A stretch of 64,000 nucleotides of DNA from Ectopseudomonas alcaliphila (GTDB taxonomy: Bacteria; Pseudomonadota; Gammaproteobacteria; Pseudomonadales; Pseudomonadaceae). The first letter of the stretch is position 1. Each line of letters begins with the position of its first letter. Under the pieces are notes generated by a model, which did not search any database, had not been told where the DNA came from, and saw only the letters and a program-made list of their open reading frames with translations. The position numbers and the translations under genes are program-made. Below are positions 17,597 through 25,298 of this stretch, in pieces. Where the stretch lies: contig NZ_FNAE01000008.1 of assembly GCF_900101755.1 (NCBI RefSeq), positions 1 through 64,000 on the forward strand, in the 5' to 3' direction.

Positions 17597-18733
17597 TCAC
17601 TGACAGGCCTCGGTCAGATGCCGGCCGATGTCATCCAGGCCGTAGACCGCATCCGCCAGATTGGCTTTGACCACGGCCATGGGCATGCCATAGATCACGC
17701 AACTGGCTTCATCCTGCGCCCACACCTGGCTGCCGCCCTGCTTGAGCAGACGCGCGCCCTCACGGCCATCGGCGCCCATCCCGGTCAGCACCACGGCCAG
17801 TACCTTGTCGCCATAGGACTTGGCCGCTGAGCCGAAGGTGATGTCGACACAGGGCTTGTAGTTGAGGCGTTCGTCACCCGGCAGGATTTTTACCGCGCCG
17901 CGCGCATCGACCATCATCTGCTTGCCACCAGGAGCCAGCAGCGCAAGGCCAGGGCGCAGAATATCGCCGTCCTCAGCCTCCTTGACCTGGATGCGGCACA
18001 GCTTGTCCAGGCGCTCGGCGAAGGCCTTGGTAAAGGCCGCCGGCATGTGCTGGATCAAGACCAGCGGCGCCGGGAAATTGGCTGGCAACTGGGTCAGTAC
18101 ACGCTGCAGCGCCACCGGGCCACCGGTAGAGGTGCCGATGGCCACCAGCCTGTAAGCCTTGCGCTTGGGTGCTGGTGACGCAGGTGCTGCGCCACCGGCC
18201 GATGCTGACGAACGCGCAGGCGCAGCGGGAGCCGGTGCGGCGGGACGCGTCGAAACGGCTGGGCGACTAATCGGCGCCGCGCTCGGACTGGCCGCAGTCG
18301 GCGCCGGAGCCACCGCGGCCGCACTGAAACGGCGGTTGCTGCGAGCGATGCTGTGCACCTTCTCGCACAGCATCTGCTTGACCTTTTCGGGGTTACGCGA
18401 GATGTCTTCGAAGTTCTTCGGCAGGAAATCCACCGCCCCCGCATCCAGCGCATCGAGCGTGACGCGGGCGCCTTCATGAGTCAGCGAGGAGAACATCAGC
18501 ACCGGCGTCGGACAGCGCTGCATGATGTTCCGCACAGCGGTGATGCCGTCCATCATCGGCATCTCGTAATCCATGGTGATCACGTCGGGCTTGAGCGCCA
18601 ACGCCTGATCGATGGCTTCGCGCCCGTTGGTGGCCGTGCCCACGACCTGAATACTCGGGTCAGCAGACAGAATTTCCGACACGCGCCGACGGAAGAAACC
18701 GGAGTCGTCTACCACCAAGACCTTGACTACCAT
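17597..18733 (-). CDS. cheB: Chemotaxis methylesterase/response regulator CheB
   Basis: A 378-residue protein: receiver domain (phospho-acceptor Asp55 in VITMDYEMPMMDG), a long Ala/Pro/Ser-rich linker (about 138-188), and a methylesterase domain with the serine loop GTSTGGPVALQRVL, HMPAAFTKAFAERL and the aspartate in TGMGADGREG. It removes methyl groups from receptors for adaptation. The ATG at 18733 has AGGAG five bases upstream; a GTG two codons earlier is less likely. Confidence 0.95.
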   Translation of the reverse strand: MVVKVLVVDDSGFFRRRVSEILSADPSIQVVGTATNGREAIDQALALKPDVITMDYEMPMMDGITAVRNIMQRCPTPVLMFSSLTHEGARVTLDALDAGAVDFLPKNFEDISRNPEKVKQMLCEKVHSIARSNRRFSAAAVAPAPTAASPSAAPISRPAVSTRPAAPAPAAPARSSASAGGAAPASPAPKRKAYRLVAIGTSTGGPVALQRVLTQLPANFPAPLVLIQHMPAAFTKAFAERLDKLCRIQVKEAEDGDILRPGLALLAPGGKQMMVDARGAVKILPGDERLNYKPCVDITFGSAAKSYGDKVLAVVLTGMGADGREGARLLKQGGSQVWAQDEASCVIYGMPMAVVKANLADAVYGLDDIGRHLTEACQ

Positions 18734-18746
18734 ACACACTCCTAGA

Positions 18747-18771
18747 CGGCGTGGACCTGAGGTCCACGCCG
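18747..18771. other. Strong GC-rich hairpin between cheA and cheB
   Basis: A near-perfect palindrome CGGCGTGGACCT-G-AGGTCCACGCCG, giving at least a 10-bp stem with a 5-base loop. It fills most of the 45-base cheA-cheB gap and ends about 13 bases before the cheB start. No T-tract follows, so it is unlikely to be a plain terminator; an mRNA-processing or attenuating structure is my guess. Confidence 0.6.
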
Positions 18772-18778
18772 CGAAACA

Positions 18779-20995
18779 TCAGAAACGTCGAGCGTAGCGT
18801 TTGAGCATGCTCGGTACGTCGAGAATCAACGCGATACGTCCGTCGCCCGTGATCGTGGCGCCGGACATTCCGGGCGTGCCTTGCAGCATCTTGCCCAGTG
18901 GCTTGATTACCACTTCTTCCTGGCCAACCAATTGATCGACGACAAAGCCGATGCGCTGACTGCCAACGGTGAGAATCACCACATGGCCTTCGCGCTGACC
19001 TTCATGGAAGGCCTGTGGCACCAGCCAGCGCTTGAGATAGAACAGCGGTAATGCCTTGTCACGCACGATCACCACCTCCTGCCCGTCGACCACGTTGGTA
19101 CGCGACAGGTCGAGATGGAAGATCTCGTTGACGTTGACCAGCGGGAAAGCGAAGGCCTGGTTCTCCAGCATCACCATCAGCGTCGGCATGATCGCCAGGG
19201 TCAGCGGCACCTTGATGATGATCTTCGAGCCCTGCCCTTTCTGCGAGAACACGTTGACCGTGCCGTTGAGCTGGGAAATCTTGGTCTTCACCACATCCAT
19301 GCCGACGCCACGGCCAGACACGTCGGAAATCTCGGTCTTGGTCGAGAAGCCTGGGGCGAAGATCAGGTTGTAGCATTCGAACTCGTTGAGACGATCGGCT
19401 GCGTCCTTGTCCAGCAGCCCCTTCTCCACCGCCTTGGCACGCAGCACGTCTGCATCCATGCCCTTGCCGTCGTCAGTGATCGACAGCAGGATATGGTCGC
19501 CTTCCTGCTCTGCGGAGAGCACCACACGGCCAGCACGGGCCTTGCCGCTCTTCTCGCGTTCTTCCGGCGTTTCCACCCCGTGGTCGACGGCGTTGCGCAC
19601 CAAGTGCACCAACGGGTCAGCCAGGGCCTCGACCAGGTTCTTGTCGAGATCGGTTTCTTCGCCCACCAGCTCGAGATTGATTTCCTTCTTCAGGTTACGC
19701 GCCAGATCGCGTACCAGGCGTGGGAAACGGCCGAACACCTTCTTGATCGGCTGCATCCGGGTCTTCATCACCGAAGTCTGCAGATCGGCCGTGACCACGT
19801 CGAGGTTCGACACTGCCTTGGACATGGCCTCGTCGCCGCTGTTGAGCCCCAGGCGCACCAGGCGGTTACGCACCAGCACCAGCTCGCCGACCATGTTCAT
19901 GATCTCGTCGAGGCGCGCGGTGTCGACCCGTACGGTGGTTTCCGCTTCACTCGCGGCAGGCGCCTTGTCGGCCGCAGTTGCAGGCGCGGCGGGAGTACGC
20001 ACAGCAGCGGGCTCGGCCTTGGCAGGTGCGGGGCTGGCAGGAGCGGCCTTGGCTGCCACAGCCGGTTTGGCAGCCGGCGCAGGGGTTGGAGCCGGCTCGC
20101 TGGGCGGCACGAACTTGCCCTTGCCGTGCAATTGGTCGAGCAACGACTCGAACTCGTCGTCGGTGATCTCATCACCCGCCGGAGCGGTCGCAGCAGCAAC
20201 GGTTGTAGCCGGAGCAGCGGCTTCGGCCGTGGCCGCGAACTGGCCTTTGCCATGCAGTTGATCGAGCAGCGCTTCGAATTCGTCGTCGGTGATGTCATCG
20301 CCTGCCGTTGCGCCAGCAGGCGCAGAAGCGACTGCCGCGGCAGCAGAGGTCTCGACCGTACCGGCGAACTGCCCTTTACCGTGCAACTGATCGAGCAGCG
20401 ACTCGAACTCGTCATCAGTGATCTCATCGCCGGCACTGCTCTGCGCACTCGGGGCGGCAGCCGGCGCTTCACCCAGTGCATCGAGCAGTTGCTCGAATTC
20501 GCTGTCGGTGATGTCGCCCGAGGGGGCGGACGGCGCAGCTGGCTGAGGCACCGGCGCGGGTTCCGGCTCGGCCTGCTGCACCGGCGCAGGAGCCGCTTCG
20601 GCGCCGCCCGGCTCGGCCAGGCGTGCCAGTGCCGCCAGAAGTTCAGGCGACGCTGGCGTGGGCTCGCGGCGCTCACGCACCTCGCCAAACATGCCGTTTA
20701 CTGCATCAAGAGCCTCGAGCACCACATCCATCAGTTCCGAATCGACGCGACGCTCACCCTTGCGCAGGATGTCGAACACGTTTTCGGCGATATGGCAGCA
20801 CTCCACCAACTCGTTGAGCTGGAGGAAACCCGCTCCGCCCTTGACGGTATGAAAACCGCGGAAGATGGCGTTGAGCAGGTTCATGTCGTCCGGTCGGCTT
20901 TCCAGCTCGACTAACTGCTCGGACAACTGTTCGAGAATCTCGCCGGCCTCTACCAGGAAGTCCTGGAGGATCTCTTCATCGGCGCCGAAGCTCAT
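18779..20995 (-). CDS. cheA: Chemotaxis histidine kinase CheA
   Basis: A 738-residue kinase. The P1 phosphotransfer domain has the phospho-His in FRGFHTVKGGAGF (His49). It is followed by a long Ala/Pro-rich region (about 120-360) with four repeats of an acidic motif (see separate entry), the P3 dimer helices (DEIMNMVGELVLVRNRL), the P4 ATPase (LVRNAVDHGVETPEER, DDGKGMDADVL, GRGVGMDVV) and the P5 CheW-like domain. A recognisable P2 CheY-binding domain is not seen; the repeats occupy its place. It autophosphorylates and feeds CheY and CheB. Confidence 0.95.
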   Translation of the reverse strand: MSFGADEEILQDFLVEAGEILEQLSEQLVELESRPDDMNLLNAIFRGFHTVKGGAGFLQLNELVECCHIAENVFDILRKGERRVDSELMDVVLEALDAVNGMFGEVRERREPTPASPELLAALARLAEPGGAEAAPAPVQQAEPEPAPVPQPAAPSAPSGDITDSEFEQLLDALGEAPAAAPSAQSSAGDEITDDEFESLLDQLHGKGQFAGTVETSAAAAVASAPAGATAGDDITDDEFEALLDQLHGKGQFAATAEAAAPATTVAAATAPAGDEITDDEFESLLDQLHGKGKFVPPSEPAPTPAPAAKPAVAAKAAPASPAPAKAEPAAVRTPAAPATAADKAPAASEAETTVRVDTARLDEIMNMVGELVLVRNRLVRLGLNSGDEAMSKAVSNLDVVTADLQTSVMKTRMQPIKKVFGRFPRLVRDLARNLKKEINLELVGEETDLDKNLVEALADPLVHLVRNAVDHGVETPEEREKSGKARAGRVVLSAEQEGDHILLSITDDGKGMDADVLRAKAVEKGLLDKDAADRLNEFECYNLIFAPGFSTKTEISDVSGRGVGMDVVKTKISQLNGTVNVFSQKGQGSKIIIKVPLTLAIMPTLMVMLENQAFAFPLVNVNEIFHLDLSRTNVVDGQEVVIVRDKALPLFYLKRWLVPQAFHEGQREGHVVILTVGSQRIGFVVDQLVGQEEVVIKPLGKMLQGTPGMSGATITGDGRIALILDVPSMLKRYARRF
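20110..20520 (-). repeat. Four tandem-spaced acidic peptide repeats inside CheA
   Basis: CheA residues 161-172, 190-210, 233-253 and 275-295 carry DITDSEFEQLLD, EITDDEFESLLDQLHGKGQF, DITDDEFEALLDQLHGKGQF and EITDDEFESLLDQLHGKGKF. The last three are nearly identical and are spaced by about 22 residues of Ala/Pro linker. The DNA is also repeated, suggesting recent duplication. Such a short conserved helix on a flexible tether is typical of a multivalent docking peptide. Confidence 0.9.
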
Positions 20996-21007
20996 ATTGT
21001 GTGCTCC

Positions 21008-21796
21008 TTAGAACCCTAGGCTGGACAGCAGGTCGTCGACATCGTCTTGACTGGAGGCGACGTCATCACGCTTATCGGCATGAATCTGCGGACCTTCACC
21101 CCGCGATGGCTCTTTTGATTTTTCCTGTTCGGTACGCAGCGCTTCGTGGTCGTGCTGAATACCGGCAAAACGGTCGACCTGGCTGGCCATGAGCATCAGC
21201 TTGAGCAGGTTGCTTTCCACTTCGGTCACCAGCTGGGTGACACGCTTGATCACCTGACCGGTAAGGTCCTGGTAGTCCTGCGCCAGCAGAATGTCGTTGA
21301 GATGGCCTGAGAGCTTGACGCCATCTCGCTCACTGCGTGCGAGGAACAGCTCGACACGCTTGGCCAGCTCGCGAAAACCGTCGGCACCGATTTCACGGCG
21401 CATGAAGCGGCCCCATTCGACGTTCAGGCTCTGCGCTTCATCACTCAGATCATTGACCAGCGGCGCGCTCTGTTCGACCAGATCCATGGTCCGGTTGGCA
21501 GCCTTCTCGGTCATGGTCACGACGTAGTTCAGCCGCTCGGTAGCGTCGGCAATCTGCGACAGCTCCTGGGCATGCGGCATACGCGGATCGAGTTGAAAAT
21601 TGACAATGGCGTTGTGCAGTTCACGGGTCAGTTTGCCGACCTCGTGATACAGCCCGCGATCACGAACCTTGTTGAGCTCGTTGATCAGTTGCACCGCGTT
21701 GCCGAAGTTACCTTTTTCGAGGCTATCGACCAGCTCACGGGCATTGGTTTTCAGGGACGATTCAAGATCGCCCAGCGTGGAGTCATCGTGTTCCAT
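21008..21796 (-). CDS. cheZ: CheY-P phosphatase CheZ
   Basis: A 262-residue, largely helical protein. The catalytic segment LLAQDYQDLTGQVIKRV contains the phosphatase Gln and the DYQDLTGQ signature. The C-terminal CheY-binding helix is QDDVDDLLSSLGF, separated from the core by a charged linker. It speeds dephosphorylation of CheY-P to end tumbles. It lies between cheY and cheA, 12 bases from the cheA start. Confidence 0.95.
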   Translation of the reverse strand: MEHDDSTLGDLESSLKTNARELVDSLEKGNFGNAVQLINELNKVRDRGLYHEVGKLTRELHNAIVNFQLDPRMPHAQELSQIADATERLNYVVTMTEKAANRTMDLVEQSAPLVNDLSDEAQSLNVEWGRFMRREIGADGFRELAKRVELFLARSERDGVKLSGHLNDILLAQDYQDLTGQVIKRVTQLVTEVESNLLKLMLMASQVDRFAGIQHDHEALRTEQEKSKEPSRGEGPQIHADKRDDVASSQDDVDDLLSSLGF

Positions 21797-21815
21797 AGCA
21801 CCCTCGCGGCTGGCA

Positions 21816-22190
21816 TCAGCCGTTGACTCGCTCGAAGATCTTCTCGATCTTTTCCTTCAGCACCTGAGCGGTGAAGGGTTTGACTACATAGCCATTCACG
21901 CCGGCCTGGGCCGCCTCGATGATCTGATCGCGCTTGGCTTCAGCGGTCACCATCAGCACCGGCAGGTGCTTGAGGCGCTCGTCGGCGCGTACGGCACGCA
22001 GCAGGTCGATGCCGGTCATGCCGGGCATGTTCCAGTCGGTCACCAGAAAGTCGAAACTGCCGCTTTGCAGCATCGGCAGCGCCGAGGTGCCGTCATCGGC
22101 TTCCGCGGTGTTGGTGAAACCCAAATCCCGCAAGAGGTTCTTGATGATCCGTCGCATCGTCGAGAAATCGTCAACGATGAGGATTTTCAT
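21816..22190 (-). CDS. cheY: Chemotaxis response regulator CheY
   Basis: A 124-residue single receiver domain: acidic pocket in ILIVDDFSTMRRI, phospho-acceptor Asp52 in FLVTDWNMPGMTG, the conserved Thr in VLMVTAEA and Lys in VVKPFTAQVL. Phosphorylated CheY binds FliM to reverse rotation. The ATG at 22190 begins the canonical MKILIVDD. The 99 bases upstream hold no convincing promoter, although P. aeruginosa cheYZ is FliA-dependent. Confidence 0.97.
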   Translation of the reverse strand: MKILIVDDFSTMRRIIKNLLRDLGFTNTAEADDGTSALPMLQSGSFDFLVTDWNMPGMTGIDLLRAVRADERLKHLPVLMVTAEAKRDQIIEAAQAGVNGYVVKPFTAQVLKEKIEKIFERVNG

Positions 22191-22289
22191 GTTCTTGTCC
22201 AAGTCGACCTCCGTACAGTCCCAAACGTATTGCGCTTGCAACTACGTCCTTTAATCGTGAAACCGTTTGCGCCTGCGAGTACGCCGCCT

Positions 22290-23036
22290 TCAGCCAGCAC
22301 GCCATTCACTCAGCCGCGAGCGCAGACGCGCCGCGCACTGGCTGTGCAACTGGCTCACGCGTGACTCGCTAACCCCCAGCACTTCACCGATTTCCTTCAA
22401 GTTCAGTTCTTCATCGTAATACAGCGCCAGCACCAGACGCTCGCGCTCCGGCAAACCGGCGATGGCATCGGCCAAGGCCGCCTGGAAGCGTTCGTCTTCG
22501 AGGTCCCGCGAAGGTTCGAGGTGAGTGTGTCCGGCGTCTTCGTGCAACCCGCCATGCTCGCCGTCCTGCAACAGGTCGTCGAAGCTGAACAGGCGGCTGC
22601 CCAAAGTGTCGCCAAGAATGCCGTAGTAATCCTCCAGACTCAATTGGAGTTCGGCCGCGACCTCGTGATCTTTAGCGTCGCGCCCAGTTCTTGCTTCAAC
22701 GACACGAATGGCATCGCTGACCATACGGCTGTTGCGGTGCACCGAACGCGGCGCCCAATCACCCTTGCGCACCTCGTCGAGCATGGAGCCACGGATACGG
22801 ATACCCGCGAAGGTCTCGAAACTGGCGCCCTTGCTGGAGTCGTATTTGCGCGAGGCTTCGAGCAGGCCGATCATGCCGGCCTGGATAAGATCGTCGACCT
22901 GCACGCTGGCCGGCAAGCGGGCCAGCAGGTGGTAGGCGATGCGCTTGACCAGCGGCGCATAGCGCTCGATCAGCTGGTGCTGGGAGTCCTGCGCCTGAGC
23001 CTTGTTGTACATACGAAGTCCAGAGGCTGCTGTCAT
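22290..23036 (-). CDS. fliA: Flagellar sigma factor FliA (sigma-28)
   Basis: A 248-residue sigma-70 family factor with region 2 (LIERYAPLVKRIAYHLLARL, VDDLIQAGMIGLLEA), region 3 (GDWAPRSVHRN) and region 4 helix-turn-helix (LKEIGEVLGVSESRVSQLH). It directs transcription of late genes such as fliC from GCCGATAA promoters, two clear examples of which are in this window. The ATG at 23036 overlaps the fleN stop by 4 bases, matching the usual MTAASG N-terminus. Confidence 0.96.
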   Translation of the reverse strand: MTAASGLRMYNKAQAQDSQHQLIERYAPLVKRIAYHLLARLPASVQVDDLIQAGMIGLLEASRKYDSSKGASFETFAGIRIRGSMLDEVRKGDWAPRSVHRNSRMVSDAIRVVEARTGRDAKDHEVAAELQLSLEDYYGILGDTLGSRLFSFDDLLQDGEHGGLHEDAGHTHLEPSRDLEDERFQAALADAIAGLPERERLVLALYYDEELNLKEIGEVLGVSESRVSQLHSQCAARLRSRLSEWRAG

Positions 23037-23863
23037 ACGGCCGAGTCTGCGGTCGGTTGTTGCACCAGACGCTCGACGAAAAACTCCAGATGACCACGAG
23101 GATTGGCCGGTAACGGCCAGGTATCTACCTTCTGAGCTATCGCCTTGAACGCCAGGGCGCACTTGGATCGAGGGAAGGCTTCATAAACGGCGCGCTGCTT
23201 CTGCACGGCCTTACGCACACATTCATCGTAGGGCACGGCACCGACATACTGCAGGGCGACATCGAGGAAACGATCCGTCACCTTGGTCAGCTTAGCAAAG
23301 AGATTGCGTCCTTCCTGCGGGCTATGGGCCATATTGGCCAATACACGGAAGCGACTGATGCCGTGATCGCGATTGAGCAGCTTGATCAGCGCGTAGGCAT
23401 CGGTAATCGAGGTGGGCTCATCGCACACCACCACGAGGATCTCCTGCGCAGCCCGCACGAAGCTGACTACCGCATCGCCGATGCCGGCAGCGGTGTCGAT
23501 CACCAGCACGTCAAGATTTTCGCTGATGTCACTGAACGCCTGGATCAAGCCTGCGTGCTGCATCGGCGTGAGACTGACCATGCTCTGTGTGCCGGACGCT
23601 GCCGGCACGATGCGGATGCCGCCTGGCCCCTGCAGCAGGACGTCACGCAGATCGCATTCACCCGAGATGACATCAGCCAGGGTGCGCTTGGGCGTGAGTC
23701 CCAACAGAACGTCGACGTTGGCCAAGCCAAGGTCAGCGTCCATCAGCATCACCCGACGGCCGAGATCGGCCAGGGCCATGGACAGATTGACCGACACATT
23801 GGTCTTGCCGACGCCACCCTTGCCGCCAGTAACCGCAATCACCTGTACGGGATGCATAGCCAT
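23033..23863 (-). CDS. fleN: Flagellar number regulator FleN (FlhG), MinD-like ATPase
   Basis: A 276-residue MinD-type ATPase with deviant Walker A GGKGGVGKTNVS (13-24), MLMDADLGLANVDVLLG and VLVIDTAAGIGD. FleN binds FleQ and lowers flagellar gene expression, keeping a single polar flagellum. It follows flhF, its antagonist in number control, with a possible own sigma-54 promoter in the 113-base gap. An alternative ATG two codons downstream cannot be excluded. Confidence 0.95.
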   Translation of the reverse strand: MAMHPVQVIAVTGGKGGVGKTNVSVNLSMALADLGRRVMLMDADLGLANVDVLLGLTPKRTLADVISGECDLRDVLLQGPGGIRIVPAASGTQSMVSLTPMQHAGLIQAFSDISENLDVLVIDTAAGIGDAVVSFVRAAQEILVVVCDEPTSITDAYALIKLLNRDHGISRFRVLANMAHSPQEGRNLFAKLTKVTDRFLDVALQYVGAVPYDECVRKAVQKQRAVYEAFPRSKCALAFKAIAQKVDTWPLPANPRGHLEFFVERLVQQPTADSAV

Positions 23864-23959
23864 GTTCTTTCTACACCTTGTCTAACTTCGACTTGGCCCT
23901 ACAGGCCTTTAAAACTGCCTGTTGAGGCCGTTCACTCCCGCACCATCTGGCGAGAGGGT

Positions 23960-23974
23960 GCAACATTATCGCCG
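23960..23974 (-). promoter_or_regulatory. Weak candidate sigma-54 promoter for fleN
   Basis: On the minus strand CGGCGATAATGTTGC: GG and GC are 10 bases apart and TTGC is intact, but the -24 box is CGGCGA instead of TGGCAC. It lies between the flhF stop and fleN start, giving a leader of about 85 bases. Confidence 0.4.
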
Positions 23975-23976
23975 CT

Positions 23977-25287
23977 TCAGCCGGCTCGCTTGGCCGGGTT
24001 GTGATAGAGACCAGCGAACATCTGCGCCATGGCGTCTTCACTCGGTTCCTCAGCTGCCTGCAGCCCCACGGCCCGGCTGACCAACTGATGGCTGCGCGGC
24101 ACTTGCAGATCATCCGGAATTCGCGGCCCGTCCGTCACATAGGCTACCGGCAGTTGCTGGCCTATAGCCAGATCTAAAACCTCACCCAGACTCGCGGCTT
24201 CATCCAGCTTCGTCAGTATGCAGCCTGAAAGGCCACAACGCTTGTAACTATGGTAGGCCGCCTTGAGCACTTGGCTCTGACTTGTTGCGGCAAGTACCAG
24301 ATAATTCTTCGCCTTGATGCGTGCCGAGGCCAGGCTCTCCAGTTGCATACGCAGCGCCGGATCGTTGCCTGGCAGGCCAGCGGTATCGACCAGCACCACG
24401 CGTTTCTTGGCCAGCGGCGCCAGCGCCTGCAGCAGAGACTGACCAGGATCGACCTGAGTCACCGACACACCGAGAATGCGCCCCAGGGTCTTGAGCTGCT
24501 CCTGCGCGCCAATACGGAAGCTGTCCATGCTCACCAGAGCGACCTGTTGCGAGCCGTACTTAAGCACGTAACGTGCTGCCAGCTTGGCCAGGGTGGTGGT
24601 CTTGCCCATGCCGGCCGGACCGACCAGAGCGATCACTCCGCCCTCTTCCAGCGGCTCGACCTTGGGCGTGCTGATCGCGTGAGCCAGATGCGCCAGCAGC
24701 ATACGCCAGGCCTGACGCGGCTCGGCAACGCCGGCCACCTTGCTCAGCAGCGCCTGCGACAGCTCGGCAGACAGCCCCATGCGCTGCAGACGGCGCCACA
24801 GATTGGCCTGCTGCGGGCGGCGATTCTGCAACTGCCCCCAGGCGATGGAACCCAGCTGTACTTCGATCAGCTCACGCAAGCCGTGCAGCTCGAAGCGCAT
24901 GGCTTCCAGTGCGCGCGGGTCGACCGCAGGCGTAGCAGGTACAGCGGCTTCGACCGGGCGCTGCGGCTTGACCAGGGTCGCCGGCAGTTCGGGCGCCAGC
25001 AGCGACTCATTGGCGAACAGTTGACGGTCCTTGCCGGCATCCTGCTCGGCACGCGTGGTCAGCTCGGCCTGGGCACTGGCGATGCGCGCCTGGGTCTTGC
25101 GCAGCTCGGCTTCCAGCGCCGGGTTCGGGCGCACCGGCGTCGGCGCCTGATAGTCCAGCGCTGCCGTCAGCTCGACGCCACCGGCGACACGGCGATTGCC
25201 GATGATCGAGGCGTCGGCGCCCAATTCATCACGCACCAGTTTCATGGCGGTCCGCATATCGGCGGCGAAGAAGCGTTTGACCTGCAT
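23977..25287 (-). CDS. flhF: Flagellar biosynthesis GTPase FlhF
   Basis: A 436-residue SRP-type GTPase. The basic N-terminal domain starts MQVKRFFAADMRTAMKLVRDE. The linker is variable, and the NG domain has G1 GPAGMGKTTTLAKLAARY, DSFRIGAQEQLKTLG, DTAGLPGN and TKLDEAASLGEVLD. FlhF marks the pole where the flagellum is built. It begins 11 bases after flhA and is probably cotranscribed with it. Confidence 0.96.
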   Translation of the reverse strand: MQVKRFFAADMRTAMKLVRDELGADASIIGNRRVAGGVELTAALDYQAPTPVRPNPALEAELRKTQARIASAQAELTTRAEQDAGKDRQLFANESLLAPELPATLVKPQRPVEAAVPATPAVDPRALEAMRFELHGLRELIEVQLGSIAWGQLQNRRPQQANLWRRLQRMGLSAELSQALLSKVAGVAEPRQAWRMLLAHLAHAISTPKVEPLEEGGVIALVGPAGMGKTTTLAKLAARYVLKYGSQQVALVSMDSFRIGAQEQLKTLGRILGVSVTQVDPGQSLLQALAPLAKKRVVLVDTAGLPGNDPALRMQLESLASARIKAKNYLVLAATSQSQVLKAAYHSYKRCGLSGCILTKLDEAASLGEVLDLAIGQQLPVAYVTDGPRIPDDLQVPRSHQLVSRAVGLQAAEEPSEDAMAQMFAGLYHNPAKRAG

Positions 25288-25298
25288 GACCCTTTACC

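Noticed and set aside
20110..20520. Regular repeats suggesting a CRISPR-like array
   Set aside because: The repeats are coding, in frame, about 120 bases apart and inside CheA.
19115..20914. 599-codon plus-strand frame opposite cheA
   Set aside because: Shadow of CheA; its Gly/Arg-rich repeats are the reverse reading of the CheA peptide repeats.
22227..22253. Sigma-28-like TAAA-N15-CGCAATAC before cheY
   Set aside because: Spacing and -35 fit, but the -10 matches GCCGATAA in only about half the bases.
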